From: Mycogone perniciosa
Lineage: Eukaryota > Ascomycota > Sordariomycetes > Hypocreales > Hypocreaceae
Assembly (NCBI GenBank): GCA_025331125.1
Contig: JAOALB010000004.1
Location: forward strand, 372,001-436,000
Direction of reading: 5' to 3'
DNA length: 64,000 nt
This document shows positions 23,789 through 35,025 of this stretch, piece after piece (position 1 is the first letter of the stretch; each line of letters begins with the position of its first letter). The notes below the pieces were generated by a model, which made no database searches, was not told where the DNA came from, and saw nothing but the letters and a program-made list of their open reading frames with translations. The position numbers were made by a program, and so were the translations under genes.

Positions 23789-24610
23789 ATGGCTTTGGAA
23801 CTCCCGGCTAGTTGCCAGGAAGATGGCAACTCAGACCTCTACGGCCTCGGCGTCCGCGTCGGTCTCTACGCCCAATGGGTGGCTACCCTTCTCTCAACGG
23901 TATTCGAGCCCAGAAACGAGAGCACCTTTCGCATCGCCAACCTCATCATCCAATCCGCTATTTTTATCGGCCTCTGCACCCAGTCCGGCCCGGAAGACAG
24001 CCTCATCGGCGCCCTCGTCACACAGTACCTCCTGTGCGGCTCACTCTCAAGCGTCACTGGCGATGGCATCAGTCACTTTTCGCACATCTCGGGCGTCTTC
24101 CGAGTCCTCTTCTACACAGCCATGGCGGCGTACGGATGCTGGTTCTGGTTCACCGGCATCGACATCATGTCCAAAGAGGGGTGTCCAGAGATAGCCTTCT
24201 TTGGCGAGATTAGCATTCACGGCGAGTTCCGCACAGTGGGCAAGGTCTTCTCAGTGCTGGGACTGGTCCTATGCGTTGCCCTCGATGGCTTCAGCGTGTA
24301 CTCCACGTGTAAGCGTTTCAGGCACGGAATTCGAGAGGGCTTCAAGACACGGGAGAAAAAACGTCCGCAAGTGGAACTTTCCCTGCTCTTTCTCTCCATG
24401 GGATTGATTGCGGCTTCAATCATCTTGGTGGAGCATCTAATCGACATCAACCAGGTTAAGGATGTGGGGGTTGATGATATTGAGTCTGTCGGCCAATTCA
24501 TCCCGCTGCTAGCTGGTGGACTGGGGTGTGCATTGACGCTGTGGAAAGTTGTGGTTCATCGCCTGTTTTTGCGAAAGAGGTGCTGGTTCCTGTTCAACCA
24601 ACATCTTTGA
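23789..24610 (+). CDS. Multi-pass membrane protein of unknown function, paralogue B
   Basis: A single exon of 273 aa. It begins with a short cysteine-containing lead and 'GNSDLYGLGVRVGLYAQW', matching paralogue A. Hydrophobic segments lie near residues 20-37, 48-66, 76-90, 104-126, 148-166, 200-215 and 236-254. A central acidic stretch 'VKDVGVDDIESVGQFIPLLAGG' corresponds to 'SGVHSLDSPGQFMPFFIAL' in paralogue A, so similarity runs through the whole length. The C-terminus 'RKRCWFLFNQHL' is basic and aromatic. Paralogue A has one or two introns and this copy has none. That could mean intron loss, including a retrocopy event, or intron gain in A. Function is unknown. Confidence 0.78.
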   Translation: MALELPASCQEDGNSDLYGLGVRVGLYAQWVATLLSTVFEPRNESTFRIANLIIQSAIFIGLCTQSGPEDSLIGALVTQYLLCGSLSSVTGDGISHFSHISGVFRVLFYTAMAAYGCWFWFTGIDIMSKEGCPEIAFFGEISIHGEFRTVGKVFSVLGLVLCVALDGFSVYSTCKRFRHGIREGFKTREKKRPQVELSLLFLSMGLIAASIILVEHLIDINQVKDVGVDDIESVGQFIPLLAGGLGCALTLWKVVVHRLFLRKRCWFLFNQHL

Positions 24611-25041
24611 GTTTATTTGGTGTGTTTTGTTGGGCATTTACGACGATGGGAGGCATGACGATATGTTCGCCCGGGGTATACCACCGTGTGGGAATGGAGT
24701 TATTGGAGCGGGCAATCCTGACCGCATTTATGATGGATGGTTACATGAAAGAACACTTAGATTAGGTAGCACGTTGTTCCATATGGAGAATATTCTGGAT
24801 TTCTCAACTACTGATCGGCAAGGATCTCGCTCCGGGCCGGCTCCCTGACTCAGTGCGATGCTCCTCCGGCCCCCCGTGTCCGGGAGTCAATGGCCCCACA
24901 AAAACAAGTCCGGAGTCGGGGCTCCTTATCCTTATCAGCTGTCTGACTCGACTCGACTTCTTCTTCTCTTCCTCTCAATCTTCCCACACCACTCCAATAG
25001 CATCGATCGCCCATTATCTCTAGTCAGAGACGTTCTTCACA
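24611..25041. other. Intergenic, promoter of the histidine-biosynthesis gene
   Basis: This region holds the 3' end of membrane paralogue B and the upstream region of the aminotransferase. A CT-rich tract (about 24958-24995) precedes the ATG at 25042, as is common in core-gene promoters. No separate gene is supported. Confidence 0.4.
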
Positions 25042-26319
25042 ATGTCTCCTTTCAATCTTGAGACTTGCGCGCGGCCCAATATCCTCTCTTTGCAGCCCTA
25101 CCGCTGCGCCCGCGAGTAATTGCCCCTCCCCCTCCACCCCTCCAAGCACATCCTATCTTGAGCAGCTCAACTCACGATTTCTTCTAGCGACTATAAAGAC
25201 GACGGCACAAACGTCCTCCTAGACGCCAACGAAAATGCCTACGGGCCCTCCCTCTCCCGCGAAACCGCCACGGCCGTCTCCTCCAACCCGCAGGGCGCGA
25301 TCGACCCTCTCGGCCTGCACCGCTACCCAGACCCTCACCAGCACGAGCTGAAGCAGCTCTTCTGCAACCTACGCAACACCCACGCACACACACAAAAGAC
25401 GCTCACCCCGGAGAACCTCTTCGTCGGCGTCGGCAGCGATGAGGCCATCGACGCCCTCCTGCGCTGCTTCTGCGTCCCAGGCCGCGATCGCATCCTAACA
25501 TGCCCGCCTACATACGGCATGTACTCCGTCTCCGCGCAAGTCAACGACATCGCCATCGTCAAAGTCCCTCTCCTTCCCGCTCCGGCCTTTGCTCTCGACG
25601 TCCCCGCCATATCCACCGCCCTCTCCAACGACTCCTCCATCAAGCTCGCCTATCTCTGCTCCCCCGGAAACCCAACAGCCTCCCTCCTCTCCAAAGACGA
25701 CGTCCTCCAACTCCTCGCCCACCCAACCTGGAACGGCGTCATTGTCCTTGATGAAGCCTACATCGACTTCGCCCCAGACGACGCCTCCCTCGCCGAGCTC
25801 GTCACCGAATATCCCAACCTCGTCGTCATGCAAACACTCTCCAAGGCGTTTGGCATGGCAGGCATCCGCCTCGGCGCTGCCTTCGCCCCCGCACCCATCG
25901 CGCGACTGCTCAATAGCCTGCGCGCACCATACAACATCTCCAGTCCCACCAGCGCTCTCGCAATCGCCGCGCTTTCAGGGCCCGGCCTAGCTGTCATGCG
26001 TGCTAACAAAGACAAAATCATCGCCCAGCGGGACCGCCTGGTACAGGAGATACCCAAGATCCCCGGCGTGGGAAGGTTGCGTGGTGGGACAAGCAGTAAT
26101 TTCATGCTATTTGAGATGCTGAATGCGAATGGCGAGCCGGATAATGAGACGGCCCAGGCGGTGTATCAGAGACTTGCGGAGAATAAGGGTGTGGTTGTGC
26201 GGTTTAGAGGTAAGGAGCATAGATGTCTAGGATGTTTGAGGATTACGGTGGGCACGGAGGAGGAAGTAACGCGATTCTTAGAGGCGTTGCGCAAGACATT
26301 GGAAGAGGTTAGAAAGTGA
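25042..26319 (+). CDS. HIS5: Histidinol-phosphate aminotransferase
   Basis: Exon 1 (25042-25115) and exon 2 (25188-26319) flank a 72-nt intron (GTAATT...TTCTAG) and give 401 aa. The PLP-dependent class I/II aminotransferase fold is clear: 'DANENAYGP' near the N-terminus, 'CPPTYGMY', 'SPGNPTA', 'IVLDEAYIDF', and the Schiff-base lysine Lys244 in 'TLSKAFGMAGIRLG'. 'LRITVGT' near the C-terminus binds the cofactor phosphate region. It converts imidazole acetol phosphate to histidinol phosphate with glutamate, a late step of histidine synthesis in the cytosol. Length and motifs are normal. Codon use is strongly C-ending in the first two thirds and more relaxed at the end. Confidence 0.93.
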
Positions 26320-26559
26320 AAGAAAGTCTCTTTGGGGTGAATAATACCAGACGAAATGGCGTTGGGGGATAAAGATGAGGATATAAAAGTAGATAGTTAT
26401 GTTTCAAATTTACAATATCAAATATTTTATATAAGTCTATCCAACGCCAGCGTGCCTATCAATGCCAAATGATTAGAGGAGTATGTACGAGTACTCTACT
26501 CAAACTAACATTTATGTATCGAATGTAAATTAAAGGGAACCTCTCTCATCGTTGACAAT

Positions 26560-28078
26560 TCAAGCCATACCCCAAGCAGCCAACACCGTGCCAAGAGCAA
26601 CAACAACCCAAGGCATGGAATCGGAGCTCAGTCGCACACCAGCGGATCTCTTAATATGCTGGGTGGCTCCGGGAACTTCGCGCTTCGTAGTACTGCTCGA
26701 GGGTCGCCAGCTGATCTCCCGCACCGTTTTGATATCCTTGGCTCCCAGTGGCGGGGCTGCTTCGTTGATAAGAAGCCCCTGAATCGTCTCGAGTGCACAC
26801 ATTTCCTGGCCCAGGCCGGGCTTGTTATCGAAATTTCCGACATACCACTTCATACCACAGGCTCTTCCGGTGCTGCCTCCTGTGCAAGTCGCGGCAGCAG
26901 CTTGGGCCGAAGGGGTGAGATAGCTTGTGACCTTGGCACGCAGCGAGGGCATCATTTGAGTCGACTGCCACATGAAACGGGACAGGTAGCCTTTGAACGT
27001 GCTCATATCGGCGTTACACTTGTCGACTGTCTCACAAGCGGCCTCGTACATGACGTTCTTTGCATTCTGGCTAGGTGGTGTGAAGAACCAGCTCGCGCCA
27101 TCGAGGATCTTCTCCGCCCGCTGTGCCCATTCAGGCTTCCCAGTGTAGTTGGCCAGGACAGCAGCGCCATACAGGTAGATTCCAGTAGTATAAGTGAATG
27201 TGAGCTGGTTGACTTTGGTGCAGTTATCTCTGATGTCGGCACCGTCCCAGATGTGGTAGGTTTCATGGTCAATGAAGCCGACGTCCATAGACCAGTCCCA
27301 GATGCGCTCCGCCCAGTCGAGGTATTTCTTATCCCCTGTAGCCCGAGCCATTCGAGTAGCAAGCTGAAAGAATCCGCCGTTGCTAACGCTGTTCTTGTAA
27401 TTCATGCCGTTCGGGTTCGACTCGTAAATTTGCCAGTAGAGACCACCACCACAGTGCTGACTGTTCCATCGTCCCGCAAGCTCGTCGAAGACGTTAGCTC
27501 CGATTTCGAGCCACGAGGGGAGATTCTCGTTTGGCTGGGGGAAGTTTCGCTCAGCGGCGGACATGACGGCGGAGCCCCAGAAGAAGAGGTCATCATTGCC
27601 CTCCTCGAAGGCGTGCCCAGTTGGCATGTAGGAGTGCTTGGTGCCGAGGTTCGTTGGGGCCAGAAGAGCTTGGATCACAACATCGTTGTAGCTCGGGTCT
27701 TTGGTGTAGTGATAATAGTCCAGCATGGCTCCCCAGAGTGCCCCGGCTACCCACCAGTAGTATGGGTCTTGAAGGTCTCCGACGTTCTAGAAGCAGCAGA
27801 TTAATATCCAGGTTTCCCTAACCATATTCATGACCACAGAGTCCTTACAATGGAGTTGGGCTCCGAGAGGTTGCCCTTGTAATACGACATGGTGTCAAAC
27901 GCAATGCTAGCCGCGACATTTCGAACTGAGCCTGAGAGACATGTAAGTAAGTTCCACGTCCACTTGACTTCAGGGGCTACAATGGTCACTGACTAGGACT
28001 CTTGACATCAAGGTCTTTGGGTGCCGTGATAATTCCAGCCACTGCCGCAGCAGCATGGACACTCTTCACAAACTTCAT
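26560..28078 (-). CDS. GPI-anchored GH76 mannan endo-1,6-alpha-mannosidase (Dfg5/Dcw1 family)
   Basis: Three exons (28078-27994, 27931-27849, 27786-26560) give 464 aa. Intron 1 has a less usual GTCAGT donor; intron 2 has GTAAGG and TTCTAG. The N-terminus is a signal peptide rich in Ala. The GH76 catalytic Asp pair is in 'EEGNDDLFFWG', with family blocks 'NGGFFQLATRMAR' and 'TYTTGIYLYGAA'. The C-terminus carries a Ser/Thr/basic stretch and a hydrophobic tail 'VVVALGTVLAAWGMA' without charged residues, the pattern of a GPI-attachment signal. These proteins cross-link GPI proteins into the cell wall through the mannan core of the anchor. Long frames on the opposite strand are shadows of this gene. 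Confidence 0.9.
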
Positions 28079-28496
28079 GTTGATGTCGACTCGGAGGAGA
28101 AAGTACGGAAGATGGCGTTGCCCCTTTTAATTTCTGGACTTTTGTATGTGTGTCCAGCACCTGTTGCTTCGGGTTGTCTTTTCTCGTCCAGCGACACAAG
28201 ATGTTCCCGCCAATTCAATACCAAAAATAAAAAATAAAAATTGACGAAAATAAAAATGAAGAATGAATCGATTGGTCCTTCAGCCCGGAAGATAGAGAAG
28301 GTGAATTTGAGCCGGACGGCCGCAGCGTTGGCGACAATAGAAGGGAAGGAAGCAAACAATAGGGTATTGGCGCTCTGAACAATAAGAGGTCCAAGAGGGG
28401 ACGATTGTTTATTCACATGGCTGAGGAGAAAAGGAGAATATACAATTCCCGCCAATAAAGAGAAAGAGAATCGGGGGCGAGAATCAATAAATGCTA

Positions 28497-28571
28497 CCAA
28501 AAAAGAGGGATAAAGTGAAAGTGAAAGTGAAGCTAATGGAGAAGAGGAGGAAGAGAGAGGAAGAAGAAGAG
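28497..28571 (+). repeat. Polypurine (GA-rich) tract upstream of the GH76 gene
   Basis: About 75 bp almost entirely of A and G on the plus strand, hence CT-rich on the coding strand of the GH76 gene. It lies about 420-490 bp upstream of that gene's ATG. Such tracts are common in fungal promoters and nucleosome-poor regions. A long open frame on the minus strand here only reflects the low-complexity composition. Confidence 0.6.
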
Positions 28572-30036
28572 ATGTGTTTGAATATATGTAGATGCAAAGG
28601 TGAATGGCCAAGACTCCTACAGAGCAAGTCCCGTCCTTCAATAGTACTACTACGTATCTATCCATGGCCAAACAAGGAAGTCCACAAAAACATCCATTTC
28701 CAGATTCATACTCTCTTCGGTTACTCTCCGCATTCTGCGCATTGAAACACGTCTCCTGAGCCAGCCAAAGGCCCAAATGCCCGGGCCTAAAATAAAGGGT
28801 AGCATCTGCTGGATCCCGTGAAGGCCCCCGGCTCGTTTCGAGTCGCCGCGCGCCAAATCACAGGGCCATTGCGGAAGAAAAAAATGTCCCTAAAAAAGAA
28901 GTTTGTGGCTGCTGAGGCATCTCATTGGGCGCCCGATCGGGATCCCTGTTGATCAGCCGTTTGTTTCAAAGTCATTGGACATGACGTTTCGAAGCTTCTG
29001 GGCGAGCCGCTCGTCAACATGAAACGCCCTGCTAGGATTATTACTATGGAGTGCAGTACCCTTCACTCACTAGACTTGTCAGATGTCAAAGGGGATTATT
29101 ATTAGGATGATCTGATATGTCATGGCATTGTCCACAACCGCAATGTTTTCCTGACCACGAAACAACATGTCTTACTTCGTACTCCGTAGATCCAACGGCG
29201 CTTATTATTCTCAGTGCTTAGCCTGATTCCAGACTCCCACAAGCGTGTTATGTAAGTCAACTCTCAGCTTTGTTCACAGCCATTCAATCAGCCCCAACCT
29301 CTAACCTACATCTCATCTTCAGCTGCGAAATGCATAGAGACAAACCATGGGACACGGTTACCGCCATTCATCCATTACCAACATGACTGCAACTCGATAC
29401 GCCTCGGTAGCCACTAATAATGCAATGTCATTCCTGCATTGAACTAGGCGCCTAAATGCCCGCAAAGGCTAGGCAGAGATCATCACGCCGCTTCACTTCT
29501 GATTCGGCCCAAAATCCCCTCTTCGAGATGGTACCTCTATTTCACGATCCCCGAGGATCTGGATCTACTCCAGGCCATTCACATATGCAGCGTGACAAGG
29601 TCCGTATAATATTGATCGCAGTCTTCCCACAAGACCTGCCACCGGACATTTTCTTGAATGCTTCAATTCTGTGAGACTGTCATTTCACAAGAGACGCTTC
29701 TTCGTTCCCAACCCAATTAGCCAATGCTTCCAGAGATACTCCGTACAAGATGCCGTGTTTCGTTATAGGCTGCCGGCAGCCAAGGTAAAGACCGTAACAC
29801 CCAAAAATTCCTGCCTAAAACGCCGTTGTTCGTATGTTTTGTCAAAAGAAGACGGGGATACAACACGCTTCTCCCCCCTCCAAAAAAATAGACTCCAGAT
29901 TATGGTATGCCGCCTTCTCAGTGCATCGTATCTTGCGCTTTTGTGCCACGCAATGAATAAATCGGAGACCGTCACTCGCTCAGTGCTGACGTTTTGGTAT
30001 CAATAGTTTTGCTCGGGTGTGTTTCTTCGGTGTGGG
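28572..30036. other. Intergenic, no gene supported
   Basis: About 1.5 kb between the GH76 promoter and the next gene's stop. TACTCCGTA motifs lie at 29180-29188 and 29737-29745. No domain-bearing frame, RNA gene or transposon end was found. Confidence 0.45.
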
Positions 30037-30853
30037 TTATAATATTAGGTATGCGGCGACAGCGCTCGATATTAATCCTGCCATTGTCCATTTCTTCGAG
30101 ATGTGCAAGATCGAGTGTGCTGCAGACGTCGGCGAAGGCGGATAAAGCATCCCGGAAACATCCCCAGGCGCCAACATGGCGGTCGCAGTAACGTCGAGTG
30201 AATCGTCTGTCCCCGTGGGCTTCTCGGTCAGGGTCAAGGTGCCCCAATTCACCTGAGACCCGGTAAATGTGGAGGTCCAAGAAATCTCCGTTGGTCCTGT
30301 ATGCGGTCCGTTTGTGTAACCGGATTTATAGCTTGAGTAACCCGAGCAGGTCGCTGCCGTCCGACCGCCCAAATCGCATTCGACGTTGGCGATGCTGCAG
30401 ACACGCGCGAGGTTAGCAAGCGCATAGCCTCAGCCTCAGCCTCAAGCAAACATTGGTCCAACTCACTATGTGGAGGTATAAGTGCCGTGGAACTCGACTA
30501 TATCCGGGCCCTCGACAATGATGAAGGGGAATTCCAGCGACAGATCACACGCCGGAGGAGTCTGCGTCGGACAGAAGATGGTGTATGTGGTCCTGCTTGC
30601 GGAATCCTAATTATCCCGTCAGAGTCAGTCTCGGCCTGAGTGGGATCGGAGCAGAAGAACGCACGGTCGCAATAACGCTGCCCCGTACCAAGCTCCATGA
30701 GCGCTCGTTGTAGTATGGCAAATATATCGGCGCCGTCGTCACTGTAGGCGTTGGTGTTGTCCTGGCGTGAATGTCTGCCGCTACGCTCGAAGAGTAGAGG
30801 GCCAACAGCGCTAACAAGGGCTGCGGCAATAGCCTGAGGTAAAATACGGCCAT
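30037..30853 (-). CDS. GPI-anchored cell-wall-type protein of unknown function, copy 1
   Basis: Exons 30853-30665, 30606-30467 and 30394-30037 join into 228 aa. Donors are GTGCGT and GTGAGT; acceptors are ATTAG and CTGCAG. A signal peptide covers about residues 1-26. The core has a characteristic spacing: 'TTYTIFCP', a second Cys, 'FIIVEGPDIVEF', then 'ECDLGGRTAATCSG'. A Thr-rich stretch ('WGTLTLTEKPTGT') and a hydrophobic C-terminal tail ('MAGLISSAVAAYLIL') suggest GPI anchoring. Many filamentous fungi carry several such proteins; I know no biochemical function. The gene at 32774-33554 is a paralogue with an intron at the matching place. Intron 2 contains a short GCCTCA hexamer repeat near 30428-30444. 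Confidence 0.8.
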
Positions 30854-31454
30854 TCTCCGTGTACTCGTAGCGTCGCGAGGACACGAAAGATATTAAGTCG
30901 CACAATACATCAGTTGAAGCCTGAGCAAGGCGCGATCACCTTGATGCCGACTAGGAAATGCCGCAGAGCAGTACGAGCAGTAAATGAGTGAGACAATCAT
31001 GGCGGGTACGCTCAAGGTCAAATATGAAGATCGTGGTCACGATGCCAAGTGCCAAGTCTACAGCTTGCTTGGAACTCACTCTCCTGCCCAGCATTGGCAC
31101 GCGGCCAATTAGGCTTAGCATGGACGCCGCTGTACCAAAGGTAGGCAAGGGTCTCTCAGCAGTTCTTGGCGCGGTCTCTCCTCGGAGAGTCACACAGAGA
31201 GTGTCACCGATATGGATCAAAGCACAGGGCGATAATGCTACGGATGATTGACCTGTCAAGAAGTTTAGACTAGGACTACAGAGTACGTAACGACAAGCTA
31301 TTTTTGCATGGGTTTTACTTTATACACCTTTATAAAACTCTATTCTGCTTTATTTCTACCGGTTTTTCGTCTACAACCACCGTAGCCATTTAGTATTCTT
31401 ATTTCTTTTTTTCCACACAAGTCTGCCAAGGCTTTAAAAGCCAGGCCATTGTTT

Positions 31455-31484
31455 GCCAAGACATGCCAAGACATGCCAAGACAT
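31455..31484 (+). repeat. Three tandem copies of GCCAAGACAT
   Basis: Three perfect 10-bp units in tandem, followed by AGGCAGGC. This is a short minisatellite in noncoding DNA between the two GPI-protein genes. Confidence 0.7.
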
Positions 31485-31600
31485 AGGCAGGCAAGGGGAT
31501 TTGCGAGTGATTCAGAAGGACGGGTGTATGCTTGTATCGAGGAGAGAAGCTTTTCAGAATAATGCCATTCTAAGAGTACATACTAACTAGTAGTGCTAAA

Positions 31601-32141
31601 CTACTCCGTACTCCGTACCTCATGGGAGGTAATACTCCGTAGGTCGACTATCTTTAATAGTACTCCACTTATTAAAGGCATAGTATTCCGTACGAAGTAG
31701 CACTACTCTTCCTAATACGGAGTACATTACGGAGTAGACCACGTTGCTTAAAAGGGCGGGTGTCTCCACAAACGCCTGCTGCTTGACTGAGTCATAGGAA
31801 GGGTTGGCCGATACGAGAAGGTATGTACTTTCAAATGGATAAGTAACCAATTAAAAAGAATAGCGAACGTTTAGTGGGGATTAATGGTACCTGCCAACCA
31901 ATTTTTAAGTGTCAGTTCAGGCCACTCTGATCACGGGCGTACCCGTGTCATCGAATCTTAACAATACAAGAAAAGAAGTTAAAAGCTGCGAAAGGCTATG
32001 AAAAACCACTATAAACACTAATAATATATTGCATATATTCAGGAATATTTGTACTGATTACATAAGTAACGTTATTGGTTCTTGGTTTATTCCTGCGTGT
32101 TAGTAATACTACTATCTACCTACCTACGGAGTACGGAGTAG
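31601..32141. repeat. 541-bp segment bounded by inverted 17-bp repeats
   Basis: CTACTCCGTACTCCGTA at 31601-31617 is matched in inverse orientation at 32125-32141. The interior is AT-rich with no gene and has further TACTCCGTA-type motifs on both strands (around 31632, 31717 and 31731). It has the size of a MITE. However, the arms consist of a motif found all over the window, so a transposon origin is only possible. Confidence 0.4.
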
Positions 32142-32773
32142 TAGCCGTCTAATCCGTAGGGCGTCGGTAAGCATGGGACACTATCACCCCGGACCCCCGT
32201 TCGGACTCATAAGACTCTGAGCTCCGTGTATCTTTTGTCCGAAGTATTTGCTCCGTAAATGGCGTCCAATCTGTGGCCGCGAAAGACTCACCACTTGCCA
32301 GATCGATAAACAGATGGTTCGCCTCACTGACAATCTCTCTTGCATCCTCTGCTCATGAAGCCCAGGCGCCACACTCACTCACCCCAGACTCGGTGTCCGG
32401 CAAAAAATCTACCTGGGCTCTGTCATCCGCAAAACCATCTAGTCAACCGATCCACTTAAACTTCGAGATAGGTCAAGTAGGTAGTTATGTAGAGTCACAC
32501 AGTCCAAGTCTAGTACGTTTCTAGTAATGCCCGAACGATGTGGCGTTTCCCTGCTAGCATTAATACAATTATTGCATGCAACATGATAGGTAGACCTGTT
32601 GGAGCCTTGGCCAGAGAAATAGAGATAAAAAGGAGTGCCGAGACCCTTCCAAGAGTTAGATCTCGTCTCTCACCTCATCCAACTGTTACGTCTGTCGTTC
32701 ATGATACTAATTCACGCTCTTTAATAATACAAAAATCACCACGCCCGTTTAATCTAATTCAACCACGATCATT

Positions 32774-33554
32774 ATGACTCGCCCAATTGCCCTCCTCGCT
32801 CTGGCTGCCGACACCACCACCGTCAGCCTTCTCGTGCCCTTCGTCAACAAGCATGCCATCGCTTCGGTTGTCGCCGCTGATAGTGTGGCCGCAACTTATG
32901 CTCTTGGATGCTCCCCTGAAGAGTCAAACGAAGAATGTAGCTTCATAACCGGCCAGACTATCATTCAAGGCCCGTCCACCTTGTCCTTCGGCTTCACCAT
33001 GAGAAATGGAGCTGACTCGGTGTAAGTGAACAATTTGTTCTCGCGCAAAGCAAATTCATATTGCTCTACTCATGTTTTTTTCTTCTTTGTTTTTTTTCTT
33101 TACTTGTTATCATTCAGTCTTGGCTAATGTTCTTCCATATAGCACTCAGAACGGCAACTGCAAGCTGAACCCCAAGGATGATATCGCTTCGTGCACTATG
33201 GCCGAGATCGCGACCGTCGAGGGAAAATCCACCAGCACCAGCACTGTTATCGCCACAAAGTACAAGGACGAGTTGATTCCCGTCACCATTACCGCCGGAG
33301 CCGAGAAGCTTAGTGCTCTCCCTGGTGCTACCGCTGCCGCTCCTGTCACTCACTCTGCTTCGCTTTCGCCCACAGTTTCTCCCACCTCCGGGCCTGGTCC
33401 AGACGGTGGAAAGGGTTCGGCTAGTAACTCGACTTCTGCTTCCACCACCACCGTTGCCAGACCTACCTCCACCAACGCCGCAGGACCCATGAACACTCAC
33501 GGCGTCATTCTGGCTGGCATTGCCGCCATTATTGGTGGTGCCATGGTCCTGTAA
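32774..33554 (+). CDS. GPI-anchored cell-wall-type protein of unknown function, copy 2
   Basis: Exon 1 is 32774-33021 and exon 2 is 33143-33554 (intron GTAAGT...TATAG), giving 219 aa. The core follows the same plan as copy 1: 'ATYALGCSP', a second Cys in 'EECSF', 'TIIQGPSTLSF', then 'GNCKLNPKDDIASCTM'. A long Ser/Thr/Pro-rich segment ('SASLSPTVSPTSGPGP') and a hydrophobic tail ('VILAGIAAIIGGAMVL') fit a heavily glycosylated, GPI-anchored wall protein. The N-terminus is weakly hydrophobic; it fits a signal peptide only loosely. A TATA-like GATAAAAAGG at 32624-32633 lies 140 bp upstream. Function is unknown. Confidence 0.8.
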
Positions 33555-34164
33555 AGGGGATGCAGCTCATACCTGTCTTCTAATGTCAGACACGCATGAG
33601 AGGATAGCCTTATCTTCAACGCGTGAAGGACAAACTAGTTAGGTAGGTAGCAAGCAACTTTTATGCATCTTTCGGCTCTCTCAACTTCTCTTCATGTAGA
33701 TCACTGTGTTGCTGTTTTCTGACTTGAAAGGCCACGTAAACATTGTACATCTATCTATGCATTCAAGGTGACCAACACGTGTGAGTCGCCTTCATGGGAC
33801 GCGTTCACCCAATAGCCATGTATGCATTCATTAATATAACACTGGTATTCAATACAGCAAGTTGACATTTAAAACGCAAGTCTTAATACAGACTTCGCTC
33901 TTCTCCCCTTCTAGCAGCCTTTTCAGCAGTCCTTACTGCCACCATGAATAGTATCGTCTTGGGGGATGGACGAAATGCAATTCTCATCCTCTTTAATATT
34001 GTTGTATGCTCTTATTAAGTGCTATTCCTGTTTCGTGCATTCTGTTCACCCATCATCATATCATAAATCATGACGGCATGCAAATGCTCAATAGCCCGAC
34101 AAATCTGCTTCTGCCAACTCTCAGATCGAATTCCCTCCCCATCTCTCAAATGGAGTTTGCATGA

Positions 34165-35025
34165 TCAAGCCGCCTGTCCCCCAGCCCATTCTGCAGTCCA
34201 TTCTCCCGCCGATCCTCCGGTAAATCCTCCCTCCCGTCCTGCCAGGTACTGCAATGAATACACCGCAGAGACTGATTTACCCTGTGTTAGTCAATCCAAA
34301 CCACGCCATGCAAAGCACATACCTTCTCGTTGATACGCTTCAGGCAATACTGGCACTTCCTGGTGTACTTGATAATCGGGTCATTCGACAATAGTGTGTA
34401 TATATGCGCCAAGCCATATAGCGAAAACCCGACCATGATAAATGTCACCATCTCATATATGAATGCCCTACAAATCCGTTAGAAAGGTCGTTTCCTGGCC
34501 CATCGAGTCGCACACTTTTTCTATATAGGCAGAGAGAAACTCACCCATATGCCATGACAATAGCGCCATCAGCCTGTGCCTGATGAAGCGTGTTATATCC
34601 CGTCGTCTTGTTGTACCTCGGCCCAGCTCTCAGCACAGCGAACTTCTCCTCGATGTTCTTGTGAATTGGCAAGATGATGGCAATAGGCGGCATTAGTATG
34701 GCGCTGACGAATGACTTGATCAAGTCCGTGAAGGCGGCTGCGACACTGAGACATGTTATTTTTGTGTGTCTCCATCACGAATGTCACAATGAAACGTTCC
34801 CACCCCCTTTTTTTCTTCTTCTTCCCCCTCTTCTTCTTTTTTTCTCTTTTTTTTCTTGAGACAAGACGATTGTACAACTTACATCAAACCAAAGGCGATT
34901 TGAAGAATATTACCCTGGAAGGCAAATTCGACAAATCCCGAGAGGAAGCGCCTCACTTTCGCCCGGCCCCTGTGCAGGAGAGCGTCCGTCTCGCTAGCAG
35001 TGCCAAACTCCTCATCTTCAGGCAT
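34165..35025 (-). CDS. MscL-type large-conductance mechanosensitive channel
   Basis: Four exons (35025-34883, 34745-34545, 34467-34323, 34281-34165) give 201 aa. TM1 runs through 'NILQIAFGLIVAAAFTDLIKSFVSAILMPP', which matches the MscL pore helix with its small-residue pattern and closing Met-Pro-Pro. TM2 is 'GAFIYEMVTFIMVGFSLYGLA'. The periplasm-like loop is between them and a Cys-x-x-Cys pair ('RKCQYCLKRINEK') follows TM2. Bacterial MscL opens as a homopentamer under membrane tension to release solutes; fungal homologues exist but are little studied. The TM1 helix is split by intron 1, which strongly supports the model. The last exon encodes a Gly/Glu-rich tail and is the least certain part. 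Confidence 0.85.
34803..34857 (-). repeat. Low-complexity purine tract inside the first MscL intron
   Basis: About 55 bp of C/T on the plus strand (A/G on the coding strand) fill much of the 137-nt first intron. It sits in the middle of the intron, away from the branch site. Confidence 0.65.

Noticed and set aside
26656..27804. Long plus-strand frame of about 380 codons
   Set aside because: It lies exactly opposite the GH76 coding exon and has no domain; it is an antisense shadow.
28075..28776. Minus-strand frame of about 230 codons with Ser-rich runs
   Set aside because: It reflects the purine-rich promoter tract of the GH76 gene; its translation is low complexity with no family.
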